Made by a program: the position numbers and the translations under genes
Shown: in pieces, positions 36,862-49,123 of the stretch
Position numbering within the stretch: the first letter of the stretch is position 1
How the letters are laid out: each line of letters opens with the position of its first letter
The notes under the pieces: model-generated
Database searches by the model: none
What the model saw: the letters and a program-made list of their open reading frames with translations, nothing else
What the model was told of the DNA's origin: nothing
NCBI RefSeq assembly: GCF_017591425.1
Contig: NW_024464918.1
Span: 29,168,001-29,232,000 of the forward strand
Origin: Ochotona curzoniae
Taxonomy: Eukaryota > Chordata > Mammalia > Lagomorpha > Ochotonidae
Reading direction: 5' to 3'
Length of the DNA stretch: 64,000 bases

Positions 36862-37181
36862 GGGGCCTGGCTTGATAGCCTAGCAGCTAAAGTTCTTGCA
36901 TTGCATGCACCAGGATCCCACATGGGCGCCTGTTCTAATCCCGGAAGCCCCACTTCCCATCCAGCTCCCTGCTTGTGGCCTGGGAAAGCAGTTGAGCATG
37001 GCCCAAACCTTGGGACGCTGCGCCCGTGTGGGAGACCGGAAGAGGCTCCATACTCCCGGCTTTGGATCAGCTCAGCTCCAGCCGTTGCAGCCACCTGGGG
37101 AGTGAATCAGTGGACGGATGATCTTCCTGTTTGTCTTTCCTCCTCTCTGTATATCTTGACTTTCCAATTAAAAAAAAAAAA
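36862..37181 (+). repeat. Young full-length CSINE, plus, with target-site duplication
   Basis: The head ggggcctggcttgatagcct has an A-box-like motif (tagcctagcagc) and a B-box-like motif (gttctaatccc), and the tail is an A-run. The host repeat aattaagttaccacttgtg (36844) recurs as aattagttaccactgtg (37181). The head form is the one I associate with pika. Confidence 0.92.
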
Positions 37182-37196
37182 ATTAGTTACCACTGT

Positions 37197-37445
37197 GACA
37201 TCCACACCCAGATGAGGGTGTCTGGATTTGAGACTCAGCCTGCTGGCTCATATGCTGGGAGGTAGCAGGTGTCGGTGTAAGGGGTGGGCCTACCTTCCAC
37301 CCTGCAGGTGTGAATTGAGTTCCTGGCTCCTGACTTCTGCTCTGCCCACCCTGCCATTGTGCACATTTAGTGAGTGCGTGTGCTCTCTCTCTCCACACTC
37401 TTCTCCCTCCCCCACCCCCTGTGTCTCAAAAATAAAAAAATCAAT
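37197..37445 (+). repeat. CSINE-type SINE, plus, old
   Basis: gtgaattgagttcctggctc, then a CT-rich tail and aaaataaaaaaatcaataaa. The head is degraded. Confidence 0.65.
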
Positions 37446-39699
37446 AAATACCAAAGGGCTGAAAGGAAAGCCTGAAAAGAAACCATTTTTTAAAAAGAGA
37501 AAGAGCACGTTTGGCAGAATTCTGGAAATATACTTTGTCTCTGTGTCATCATTCGTTATGATGCCCATGAGGCATAGGCAGAGGCACGGGAGCCTCCATT
37601 CCCTGGCAGGGGAAGAAGTCCCGTGTGCTTGTCCCGGCTTAGCTTTGTTCTGCTGCACCTGCACGGCTTCTCTGCAGCCAGGACAGAGCTCAGCCAGGGC
37701 AGGAGCCTGTAGGGGCAGATGTGGCTGCCAAGAGGAAGCCAGGGCCGCAGGCCAGCACCTCTGCTTCCGGCTCCTCTCCCCTCGAGAACTTCCAGGGCAG
37801 TCCTCTCTAAAGCAGACTGGTTTCACAGAATCCTCACCGTATTCCTTATGGAAAAGAGAATTCAGTGAACCTGCAGCAAAAGAGAAGAGAGAGTAGTGTG
37901 CATTCTTATACCCTAAAGACACGTCCCCTTTCCTCTTTGTCTTTTATAATGTCGGCCGCCCCCCCCACACACATATTCAAAAATGAAAGCAGCATTTTAG
38001 GAGCTGTGCATTGGAGCAATCTGGGGAGTAAAAGGCAAGGATTTTCCTGCCTCCCACTCCTTGTTCTGTGGGCCTCCAACTCGATCTCTCTCACCAAGGA
38101 GCAAGTCTCCCTGTTCTTTGTCCTTGCTGGTAGCCTACACTGTAAGACAGCGCCACCTGCAGTGAGAGCTGCAAAGTGATGCCTGCAGCACCAGAATCAG
38201 CCAGGTCTCCCAGCTAGCACAGCCCTGCTGCTACACAGCTTGCCCGTGAGCCCCTCCACTGGCCCTGCAGCTCCAGAGTTACATAGAAGGAAAGGAGGTT
38301 CAGTAAGTGGATCTGGAGTGAGCACAGCCTTCAGTCCACTTGCGTGGTTTGGCCAGTGCCAGACTGAAAGTGAACATGCTTTGGAGATGGGAGAGTAATT
38401 CTGAGACCAAGTACTTGCTTCAGACTCACCAGCTTCTGTCTTGTGGAAACTGTACTCCTAAAAACTCAAAGTTCAAAAGTTGTCAAGATATTGAATGCGT
38501 CTTCAGGAAAGAATGCTCTTCTTTGGTGAAGGAGCAGTTTTTTGATGGAGGTTGGCCGGACTTGAGTGTCTCAGTGACACCAGGTGCTGGGTGTGTGACA
38601 GGCCTTGTTGCTTATAGTAGCATATAGCAATATGTCAGTGATTTTATGTGCTCAGAGCCAGCTGCTTGACATCAATAGCCACTAAAAGAGAAGCTTCTGG
38701 TGCAAATCAGTGAATCTTACCCATAATATTTTGGCAGACCTAACATGGATCGTTGACTGATATTTGAATAAAGCCCTCTGTATTTTCCCTGTAGCCTCAC
38801 AGTACCCTCGATAAGGGGTTATGGCACTGGTAAAAGGAATGAGCAGGCCAGCCTGTGGACTGGGCCACTCAAGAGCATGTGTTCCTTTTACATCTCTTTG
38901 CTTGTCTCTGCACAGTTCCCTGATACAGCTCTGCTGGTCCAGAGGGACCTCAGCCCTGTCATGGCCCAGGGTGCAGCCTGACCTCAAAGGACAGCACAGA
39001 GAACCAAGATGGCCATCAGTTAGACCTCACTCCCTTCTTGCTGTTATTGTAAGATGGCACAGACCACCTGTCCTCACCTCTTGTGGAACCTGGGGGGTTG
39101 CAATGAGGGGGCTCTACCACAGACTGCAGTTTTCATGGGATTAAGAAAGCCCATGACTCCAGCACTGGTGCTCCAATGGCACCCAGGAGATGAACTGGTG
39201 GAGAGCAGGGTGTGAAGTCCTGGAAACTGGAATGGAGTGCCTGGTATGGAGACCTCGGGGTGACTGCAGCTAAAGCTGACCACGTGTTTCTTGTGGGAAA
39301 TAGAGCTTACCTGACTTGGGACAACAGCAGGGAAGCAGCAGTGTCTTGCTATCCAAACATACCCCTTTCTTTCTCATCTAATAGGAAAATGTAACTCCTT
39401 ATTTACAAGTTAAAAAATTAGGCATTTTAAGAGCCAGCATTGATGTTTGGTCTTAAAAAACGGGTCCACCATGACAAGAGCAAACTGTCCATTATCTCCC
39501 TCAGAAAATACTAATTTATCAGGCCTCAGAACCCAAGCCGCTCGTGTCAGCAGTCAGCATGGCCTCATCAGGATAAATTTGTGAGGAATTACAGTGTTTC
39601 ATGGTGCATCACTCGGAACAAAGAGCCCTGTTATTTGTGGATATTCCATATGGCCAGAGAAGTGGGGTGGGGTGGATCCAGTCTTCGCCATTGGTTGCC

Positions 39700-39765
39700 T
39701 AACCCCTTCCTTTTACAGATTGGGAGACCGAGGCATGGAACTTACCAAAGGAAATGTATCTGTTT
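39700..39765 (-). repeat. MIR-family SINE fragment (minus)
   Basis: ccttttacagattgggagac followed by cgaggcatgg and cttaccaaagg follows the reverse MIR core. Confidence 0.55.
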
Positions 39766-40392
39766 AACACTTGGGGTCATCTTCAGCAGCTTACTAACAC
39801 TGTCTTTATGGAATATCAGCACTGAGGCATGCAGTTTACTCACAATAAGGCGTGTGCTTGTCGACTGTACTTGGCATCTCTAGTCTGGTATGGTCCTTCC
39901 TCGCTCCCTCACTCTTCTCCCTTCTAGTGTACTCATTCATTCACTGAAAGATTTAGACACTGAGCCCCGGTATCTTTGAGCTGCTGTGTTAGACAAAGAT
40001 CTGGTTGTCAAGTAGGTTTCAGACAGTGTTCTCCCTGAGGAACTCTCGGAGGAGAAGGTGGGGTAGCTGCCTGTGAGAATTGTTACCGCAGAACTTGAAA
40101 ATGGCCCAGCTGTCTGTAGTCAGGTGCAGGTAATGCTGAAGGACTGATAAGCCAGGAGTAGCTGTTCCCTGGGAGCTTGAAGGAGTGCTGGGAAGTGAAG
40201 TACAGTGCTGTGCAAGATCAAGAGAGTAGATGGAGAAGAAAGAGGAGACATTGTAGGACAAGGAGAAGCAGGCAAGGGCAGGAATGGTGGAAGAAAAGCG
40301 TGGTATGCAAAGTTCACTTAACAGTGCAGCTGTTGCAGCATGTGTTCTGTGCAAGGCCTACCTAGGTTGTTTTTGCTTTATTTGTACACCAC

Positions 40393-40535
40393 ATACCCAA
40401 AGAGTCTCCAAAAAGTTCATTCAAAATTTGCATAATGAAAACAGTTTGCATAAACCTTAACAGCCTTTGCACCAAAGCACCTTTTTCTTCCATTTTTTGT
40501 CCATGAACTTTTTGAAGTGTCCTTGTGGTGTTACT
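40393..40535. mobile_element. Short inverted-repeat DNA element (copy 4, most complete)
   Basis: The left end agagtctccaaaaagttcat and the right end atgaactttttgaagtgtcc are inverse copies about 130 bp apart. The inside contains gcaccaaagcacc. There is no coding capacity. Confidence 0.6.
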
Positions 40536-40916
40536 TAACATATCTTTCTGAAACATCTTTTAAATATGCTTTTTTTAACAGGAAGCTTTGTGACTGTGGT
40601 AAATAGAGAACCAGGGTCCCTTGCAAAATGTCCAAGCAATAACTTATGAGACGCAGGGAAAATTCTGCAAGGCTGTAAGAGAGGATCCCAGTGTGGCCCA
40701 GGCGATGCACTGAGGCTGAAGAAAATGGCCCAAGATTTAAGAGGATTTGAAATAAAGCCACAGCAGGGCTTAGTGCTTGAGGGATGTGGGCCAGAGGTCA
40801 AGGAAAGAGAAGGGTCAGTAATGTCTTAGAGATAAATTGCTTGGGAGGCTGCATAAACGGTCATGTATAATCCAGGCCAAAGCACAAAAAATCTACAGAA
40901 GACTGAAGGCGAAGGT

Positions 40917-41031
40917 GGGAGGGAGAGAGGGAGGGGGAAAAGAGAGAAAGAGAAAGGGGGAGAGAGAGAGAGGAGGAGAGAGAGAGAGAGAGAGAGAGAG
41001 AGTGTGTGAGAGTGTGTGTGTGTGTGTGTGT
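40917..41031 (+). repeat. (GA)n tract passing into (GT)n
   Basis: About 85 bp of pure purine (GGGA and GA units) continues into GTGTGAGAGTGTGTG repeats. Confidence 0.9.
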
Positions 41032-44000
41032 TGGCTGAGAGGGGGACAGGATGACCAGCAAAGGTGAAGAGAGATAAGGCCCTGCTTAGGAATATGCCGG
41101 TCACAGATCCTTGCCCATCTCAGGACCTTGGTAAATGGCTGTTGAATAAATCAGTGGCTGGCTTATTGTGCATGCTTAGCGTGTCGTGGAAACGCCTTCC
41201 CAAAAGCCAGAGGTGTTATAAATGTCAGCACGATTCAACAAGATAACTTCTGGTCCATGAATCAGCATCAAGTCCGTGCCCATTTACCTACTGGGCACTT
41301 CAGAGGATTTGTGACAATCAGTAGCAGGCAGATTTCAGGTACATTAGGCATGGTTTGTTTCTGTAGGATGTTACAAAACATTCAACAAATTGAACTCATC
41401 CAACCAAAAAGTCATTCAGACAAGAATTTACATTTGTAAGGCAATTTGCTGGCTACTTTAAGGGAGAAAAATTACATGAAATCTCCATTATCATGGAGAT
41501 TATAAAAGTCTAAAATAGATTAAACCTTTTGGCAATTTAAATTTTGTTCACATGTGAAGAGTGTTTTTCACAATTTAAGTCTTCTTAATAACCATGCTTA
41601 GTCTGAACTTTTTTTCCTTGTTAGTTAAGACATTTATTATGGCATTGGAGCTGAGTAAGAGTGTAAGTGGAATTCTGGGTAGACTTAAAAATTGGAAGCA
41701 AAAGTGTGGTGAGTCTGTGTCTTTTTTAGTGTTGTGCTTAAATTATCTATCCATCCAGCTCATATATCCAGAAAAATAAATTAATCAAATGTCTTGCATT
41801 TGGCTTAAAATTGCCCTTCTTCTCATCCAAGTATATGATAGAGCAATAAGTTAGAGGCCATCCAATAATTCATTTATCGTAGCTGGAATTTTTTTTTCTT
41901 GGCAGTTAATATGCAGACTAGAAAGCCTAGATTCTACCCTCAGCCTGAAAGAGTCATGGGTTTGAGTAAGGATAGGGCAACAAGCCTAAACGTTGATGTT
42001 CCCTCTTTAGTTTCTAGACCCTTCTGTAGAGAGAAGTGTTTTTGCTCAGACTCAGACAGAATTCATCTCCATAGAGCGTTCTTAATGGCTCCTGTCAGAA
42101 CAGGAACAGCTGGGAAACATATGGTATCCATTGCTCTGTATCACTTGGAAAAAATTCCACATGTAAATAAAGCCAACATAAAAGACTATGAACCCTTTGA
42201 ACCCATGACCTGGTAGGGTATATAAATACATTGGTTGGTACAATGCACTCATTGTATTGGCCCATGAAATTGTGTATCTTTATGTTGTTTTTATTACACT
42301 CTGAGATGCGCATTTTCTTGAAGTTCTGAAGAAATCAAGGTAGTTGGCAAGATATTAGCAAATACCATACCTAATAAGTATGTGTTTCAAACATCCTAAA
42401 TATAACACATTTTTTAACCTATAATTTAAAGTTTTTCAGAAAGCTGATGAGTACAATAAAAGACGTACTTGAGCCTGAAAAATTCTATGTTCTTCCTTCT
42501 TCTCTCTCCCTCTCACTCCTGTTTGCAGTAAGTAAGTCACCATTTGTTCTTGAACAGCAAAAGAAAAACGTGGTGGAAACTTCTGGCAGACCTTAATATT
42601 TCATAGCTTCACATCTTTAGTGAGAAAAGAACTTTAAAAAGTTAGGAGACTTTTAAACTTGTATGGGGACAACGGCAATTAGTTGTTTTTCCCTTTTCTT
42701 AGTTGCATTGTATAAATAACTTTGGAAATTTTACCTTGTACTTTATTACTCTGAATTTATGACCAGGACTTTTGTCCCTTGTCCAATCAAGGTGTGAATC
42801 CACCAGAAGGATGCTCTTTGTGACTTTTTCACAGGTTTTGAGTTCTGTAGGAAATGAGATCCAAATTTGTATAGTAGCATTTGTTGGTTGTCTGGGTAAA
42901 ACTGGAAGTGAGAGCCCACGGAGGGGAAGAGGGGCCGGTTCTGCCACCATCTAGGTTCCTGGCTTCCTACCAAAGCACGGTGTTATACTCTGCTTACTGG
43001 AGAGAATCCTAACCTCACTCCACAGCTCACAGTACTTCCTCCTTAGACTCTGAAATGCTCATTCCAGAAAGATTTTACATCTGCTCCCATGGTGCAGCTC
43101 CTCTGGAACCCCAGGCCAAACTGTTGTCCATGTGGGACAAAGAACTCACTGGCAGAAACACAACTTTCAGGTTCCAAAACTCACCCGCTTCCCTCGATCT
43201 CAGAGCTCTTCTTCGTCCTTAGCACACGTCCCTGGTAGGGAAGAGTGGTGAGTGGTCTGAGGTGAAGGAGCCTTCATAACAAGCACTTTGACCCCGCAGA
43301 TCTGTCACTCTTCTCTTTGACTGTGGCAGAAGTTACAGACCTGACGACACACTCGCGTTGGGTTCTTTCAGTCTTTGGTTGTGCTCCAGAGCAGACACCA
43401 CCCACCTGCACATGTGTTGGGGCAAACACTTCGCACCTGCTGCCATTTCAGGGAGCAGGGAGGGACAAACAAGAAGGGCCATAGTTCAGGGCGTGCCAGG
43501 GAGGAGACGGTACACAGGAAGCATGGAGTAGAAGCCCACAGAGCAGTGGCCTCTGAGGGTCCTGGGTCACCTGGCAGTAGAGCAGAGAAGTGGTTCCTGG
43601 AGGAAGTACTATCCTATGGCTGAGGAGAGGAGATGCCACTGACTGGGAGAGGTGGTGTGGTTTCACTTCCATGTGTGTCTGTCTCACTTCCCACTTCAGC
43701 TCAGCCAGGCTTACTTACTCACTTAATGCAGACAACACACATCTCTGCTACACTCAGCAAAGCAAAGAGAAAAAACCAAAACCACACTACCTGCCCCATT
43801 CTCCCTGGTGGTTCTTCTGCTGGTGGCTCCCAGCATTCCCAACAGTGGAGAATAGCACTGAATCTTAAAGAGGAGGCTGCATGAGGAGATGGGAATGCAT
43901 TATGTTGCTCAGCCATGCTCCAAAATGAATGACAAGGAAACCCCCTGCACAATGGCTGACCACGCTGCTGTTCTAGGAATGTGCACATGAGTGTGGAGCC

Positions 44001-44179
44001 TCCTTTCTCCCTAAATTAGTTTGTATTAATACAGAGTCCTGTCCTTTAATCCCACCTTCCAGTGTGGAGCCAGGAGCCAGTGTGATCTATCCAGGGAGTA
44101 AGCCTGACTCTCTGCACAGGCTTGTTTTCTTCAGTTGTTCTCTCTCACTATTACTACCACTACTGATCAACCTGTAAAG

Positions 44180-44423
44180 ATCTAATTGTTTGAAAATCAG
44201 AGTGACGGAGAAATCTCCAAATGCCAGCACCTGCCGGGTGCACACTAGGCCGAAGCCACGAGCCAAGAACTCTGTCTAGGTCACCGGTGTGAGTTGGAGG
44301 GCCTCACATACTTCAGCTACTATCTGTTATATGCCCAGACGCGTGAGCAGGAGCCCAGATCGGAAGCAGAGAAGCTGCGTTTGACCGTGGCAATCTTAAG
44401 CCACTGTGCCACATGTGCCCACC
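44180..44423 (-). repeat. CSINE-type SINE, minus, old
   Basis: aggccgaagccacgagccaa, cgtgagcaggagcccagatc and taagccactgtgccacatgt match in reverse. It ends about 210 bp before the large SNCAIP exon. Confidence 0.75.
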
Positions 44424-44633
44424 TGTGCTTTGAGTCATCACATCACAGCTTTCTGTTAACCATTCATGGTCTTCCAGTGCTCAATGTGAATTGCTGGTTG
44501 TGTGTGTCCTCAAAGGCATACCTGTACCCTGGGGCTGATTCTGAACTTGAGTTGAATAGACTGGGCATGCTTGGTCAAGAGGTGTTTGGCCTTCTGATTT
44601 AACAGTGTCCCCTTTTAACCCCTGCATGACCAG

Positions 44634-45505
44634 TTTCTAGCTCTGGCTGGAATTGTGGCATCTCTACTCTTATTACGAACACACAGAAGCCCACAGGGAT
44701 TGCCGACGTGTACAGCAAGTTCCGCCCGGTGAAGCGCGTTTCCCCGCTGAAGCACCAGCCAGAGACTCTGGAGAGCAATGAGAGCGATGACCAGAAGAAC
44801 CAGAAGGTAGACTTCCAGAAAGGAGGTGATGCTGACACAGGCCCCCAGCCGGAGGAGCTTGGCCCTGAAGAGGGAGTGGGCGGACCGCCCGGGAAGGGCT
44901 CAGAGCCCCCCGCCTCACTGGGCGAGCTGGAGCATTATGACCTGGACATGGATGAGATCCTGGATGTGCCTTACATCAAGTCCAGCCAGCAGCTTGCCTC
45001 TTTCACCAAGGCAACCTCGGAAAAAAGAATTCTGGGTTTGTGCACTACCCTCAATGGCCTTGCCACCAGTAAAGCATGTTCTGCTGGAGGTGCTGAGAAC
45101 CCGCCATCCACCATGACGCCCTTCTGTGTCCTGTCTCCCGTGAAAAGTCCTCACTTGAGAAAAGCACCCACCATAGTCCACGACCAGCACAAGCTGGGCC
45201 CGGAGGAACCCGAGAGCATGCCCGCTCTGGTCCAGTGTGGCTCCACATACGAGCCCGAGAACCAAAGCGGAGACTTGGTGAACAAGGCCTTCTCAGAGCT
45301 GCCCAGCGGAAGGGTCGAGAAGGCCCTGTCAGACTGCCAGCTGCGAGGCTTCCGCCTGCCCTGCTCAGCAGCAGAAACCAAGTTGGAAGAGCCAGTTAAT
45401 GGTGTGAGCTGGACCAGCTGCCAGGGACCTGAGGAGAGGACGGAGTACCAGAACAAAGTCAGGAGCATCCTGAACATCGTCAGAGAAGGGCAGATCTCTC
45501 TCCTG
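44634..45505 (+). CDS. SNCAIP: SNCAIP large coding exon (872 nt), N-terminal region
   Basis: The acceptor is gcatgaccag at 44633 and the donor is CTCCTG|gtgagt. The exon completes Val44 and adds residues 45-334. It is the low-complexity N-terminal part of synphilin-1. Recognisable segments are ADVYSKFRPVKRVSPLKHQP (about 67-86), an acidic block GELEHYDLDMDEILDVPYIK around 128-147 and FCVLSPVKSPHLRKA around 196-210. The SP motifs are possible proline-directed kinase sites. The end (SILNIVREGQISLL) leads into the first ankyrin repeat. The exon is GC-richer than its introns and has no frameshift. With the preceding 73-nt exon it totals 945 nt, so skipping both keeps the frame. Confidence 0.95.
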
Positions 45506-46910
45506 GTGAGTGGCCTCTCCTATCGTAGACACATTCCTAATCCTGGATTCTGGCCTTGTCAGCTCTGTTTGTAAGGCATGGAACGATGATGCATCTCTTT
45601 GGCTCCTTGCTTAATCTTGCAGCTTTAGTTAGGGGGTGTGTCTTATTGAGCTTTTAAAGAAAAAATTGAAAGATGAATATGGGAAGACAGTTTGCAGAGG
45701 GGGCATTATTTCTCATCTTAACTTTGCATGAATTCTGCTGGAATAAGGCTTTTAATCTAATACAAGAACAACATTGAGCCTGTACGGTGGTCCCAAATGC
45801 CCTCACTGTTTTTGGGGAGGGATGAGGAGTGTGAACCCCTCACTCACGATGGACCTGCCAGCCGTGTGAACAGAGGTTCCTGTGTTTGATCCTGGCTGCC
45901 GTGCAGAAGAGGTGGCCTGGGGTGTTGGAGAAGTGTTTGCAGATAGAGGTTTACTCCATGGTTTGCCTGTCCTCTCACACACAAGGGACTTTTTCTGGTT
46001 TAGTTCCAGCTTTGATCGTCTAGGGAGCTTGAGCAAGCTTTCTGAAGGATTGCAAATAGCTAGCCTGAAATAGCGTAGTAGCGTGCATGGGCATATACAC
46101 TAATGCTACTGAGAGTTGCCTTCGAGGAAGTCACTGTGCTTTGGCATGGGATTCTACTTAGCATAAAGCCATACAGAGAGAAGTAGAACATACTCTGGCT
46201 GTTATTACAAATAGTTTTGTGAAAGGACAACATGATGGAACAATTTTGCCAATTTTTCTTTCTCCTGAAAATGTCTTTTTCATTGCCCTGGCTCATCTCC
46301 TCTAATTCTCTATGAACCTTTGCTTTCCTCTGTCCTCAATGTCTTTTCCTGTTTCTCAAGTGCTAGCACCTCCATTCGCACAACTCTCAATCCACCCATC
46401 ACACGCAAGGGATCTAAATTCACTGGCAGTGAGGAGGCAGAAGGCCAGCGAGCCTCCCAAAGCCCCTGGAGGCGGTGTAGATGATAGTGTCTCAGGCACG
46501 CACCAAGACCACAAGTAGTAGCAGGTGTCAGAGTCTGTAGTCCAGGCCCGTTGTCTACGATTCATGGCCAGGTAAGCTGGTGGAAGCAAGCTGTTGCACC
46601 CCTACAACACAGCCCAAGTCCTCAAGGAGACAGACGAGGAACCTGCCAGAAAATGTCATTGCGATTGTTGGCACAGCCAGCCAGTAGCCTCATAGCTCAT
46701 TGGCCCTGCACTGGTGCCAGGCTCACATGAATAGCTGTCTCCTGGGACCTCATGACCTAAAACGTGTCATCACCGAGAGTCCCAGCAAACAGCTCTGACT
46801 GGCTGGTTTTCCACACTGCCTACACAGCTCGTTTGTTCTGCCCTGTATCCACCACATCTTGGCATCTTGTTCTGCCTCCTGACTTAGCTCTCTCACCTTA
46901 CTCTGCATAG
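45506..46910 (+). other. SNCAIP: SNCAIP intron (1.4 kb)
   Basis: A GT-AG intron; no repeat or gene was recognised within it. Confidence 0.9.
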
Positions 46911-47090
46911 CCACACCTTGCAGCAGACAACCTGGACAAGATTCATGACGAGAATGGGAACAACCTGCTGCACATCGCCGCCTCACAGGGGCATGCTGAG
47001 TGCCTGCAGCACCTCACCTCCCTGATGGGGGAAGACGGCCTCAACGAGCGCAATGCAGGCAAGCTGACTCCTGCTGGCCTGGCCATCAAG
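46911..47090 (+). CDS. SNCAIP: SNCAIP coding exon, ankyrin repeat 1 (180 nt)
   Basis: The acceptor is cttactctgcatag and the donor is AAG|gtgagc. The 60 codons (residues 335-394) are phase 0 at both ends. They contain the first clear ankyrin repeat: ENGNNLLHIAASQGHAECLQ at about 348-367, with the usual G-x-x-x-LH-x-A-A-x-x-GH pattern. The start of the second follows (LTPAGLAIK). In synphilin-1 this central ankyrin region contributes to binding alpha-synuclein and partner ubiquitin ligases. Confidence 0.95.
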
Positions 47091-48839
47091 GTGAGCGGGC
47101 ACTGCCTTTTCCTTAGAGTCCTTGGGAGCCTCTGGGTCGGAAGGGAGAGGAATGTGTCCATCCAGCCTGCAGCAAGTGAATGTGGGGCAGTTCCATGCTG
47201 GTGCTCGGAGGTTCTGAGATCATGTTCCAGGCTACAGTCCAGTGAAGGCAGCATGCAGATCAGCCAAGAAAGAGGTGGAGGGTGGTCTGGTGTGGCTGTG
47301 GGAGCTCTCTGCCCCCAGCCACACCTGGATCCATCAGAGGACAGTTCGCTTTTCTTCCTGGTGTGAGCATGCTGAGCACAGGGAGGTGTAAAGGAGGGCT
47401 GGAAGGAGTTGCTGGCACACTGGGAATCTCAACAGCTCCGAAAGTCAGGTTTGAGAGATGCCCTTGGCAATTTCACCTTCCACAGTACCCATTGTTCCAC
47501 GTTTCAGGTTTCACTGCTGCAGTTTTATTTAGCTCTTGCAAAGTATGGTATGTCTACAGAAACTGCACAGATTGGTGCCAAGATAGAGTTAAAACTGAAA
47601 AACTAAATGCACAAAAGCATGGGGCACTATAGTTCACAGCGCTGGAACCAGTGCCTCTGTGAAACCTTACGCGTCACGGGAAGGTTAATGATTTAACTAG
47701 GATTACTTTGAAGATCTTTGGCAAATCATTGCAGAGTTCAGCCATCTTTATTCACAAGCCAGAAGTGACATTCAGGGAAATAGAATACAGCTGGTGCTTC
47801 TGCAGCAGTACTCCACATTACATAATAGTCGTGTCCTCTATAAGCTGCATATCATAATTTTTATAAATGGGATTACATTGATACTGACTGGAACTCACTA
47901 GTGAAATAATTCTACTTACGAATTCATGGGGAAAAAAAAAGACCATGTTACTTTTGAAAAAAGTCAGTTGCCATCTGAACCTAATATATCTTTTGTTTTG
48001 CTTTTAGTTTGTTTTCCAGTTGGTAAAATTCTATACAGTTTTAAAAAGTTTCTTTTTTAAAGATTGTTGCTCAGTGGTGAGCTATGACTTTCAAAATAAT
48101 ATAGAAGCTAATTTTTTTGCAGAATAGGAAGGTGGTGACTTTGGCAGGCATTATTTTCCTTTGGTTGTCAGATGAAGAGCTGTGCTCCTGGCAGGCCTCA
48201 TGACGCACAAGAAACCAAATCAAAAGTTCAGTGTCACTGAGCCAAATCATGGGTTCCAAGCACCAGGTACTACTCAGTGCTGCACCAGGACTGCTCAGAT
48301 CCTGGCGATGCCAACGCAGCACAGTCCCTCCTGTTAAGGAGTGCACAGCCTGGTGGCTAAGGCACACATACAGGGAGATAGACACCTGTCTGTCGGGAGG
48401 ACCCATCACTGGGCGTGTGACACTGATGAATACTTTTAGGATGTAAGCGAAAGTTGAAATTTACTTGGAAGCTGTAGTGTTTATAAACTACAGTTCTCAT
48501 TTTTCATGGTCAGTGATACATTACTTATCTCCTAAATATACAGTTGGGTAAAGAAAATTTTAAATGTATATGCCACAGTGCTTATTTTCATAGATTAAAC
48601 AACTCTAGGTGGAAAGGTACAAAAGAAATGGCGTTCACAGAGCCGACCCTCAGTGTTGGCATGTCCTGCGATGTCTGTCTGTACTAATCTTTAAGTCAGT
48701 CTGTAATTTAACACATAGAATCTGCATCATATAGTCAGTATGCAGGCTTGCACAGCAGTTTTGGGTTGGCTTTAGTTTGGAATAGAAAACTCACATCAAA
48801 CTTGAAAGTCTCAAAAATGTGTACAGATCTGGGATCTCA

Positions 48840-49123
48840 GGCCTTTTGTAGAAGATTATCTTCCACCCAGTATGGTCATAACAGCTGAATGGTCATAACA
48901 GCTGAAGCTGTGCCAGGCCAAAGCCAAAAGCCAGGTGCTCCCTGGGGTTTCCTACATGAGTAGCAGCGCCACGGGGGTTGGGTCATCTTCCACTGTCTTC
49001 CCAGGATCACGAGGCAGGGAGCTGGATAGGAAATGGAGCAGCCAAGACTTCAAGCGGAGTCCATCTGGAATGCCAACATTGCAGGCGGTGGACTAACACG
49101 TTAGACCACACCACCAGCCCCTG
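48840..49123 (-). repeat. CSINE-type SINE, minus, with 17-bp tandem duplication
   Basis: agctgtgccaggccaaagcc, gtcttcccaggatcacgagg and accacaccaccagcccc are in order. tggtcataacagctgaa occurs twice in a row at 48871-48904. Confidence 0.8.

Larger units (their letters stand above)
29739..44633 (+). other. SNCAIP: SNCAIP intron with GC-AG ends (14.9 kb)
   Basis: It is bounded by gcaagt and ccag. Contents: SINEs at 32570, 32965, 36385, 36862, 37197 and 44180, MIR remnants, inverted-repeat elements, a (GA)n/(GT)n tract at 40917, and an AT-rich repeat-free block at 32190-32530. No gene is supported inside; long open frames on both strands near 37300-37900 lack support. Confidence 0.85.

Noticed and set aside
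37290..37922. 210-codon antisense open frame
   Set aside because: It runs across a SINE-derived region, has no splice signals or recognisable domain, and overlaps an equally open frame on the other strand.
45506..45574. Extension of the 872-nt exon to the stop at 45574
   Set aside because: The donor CTG|gtgagt is strong and joining to 46911 restores the ankyrin region; the read-through is intron.
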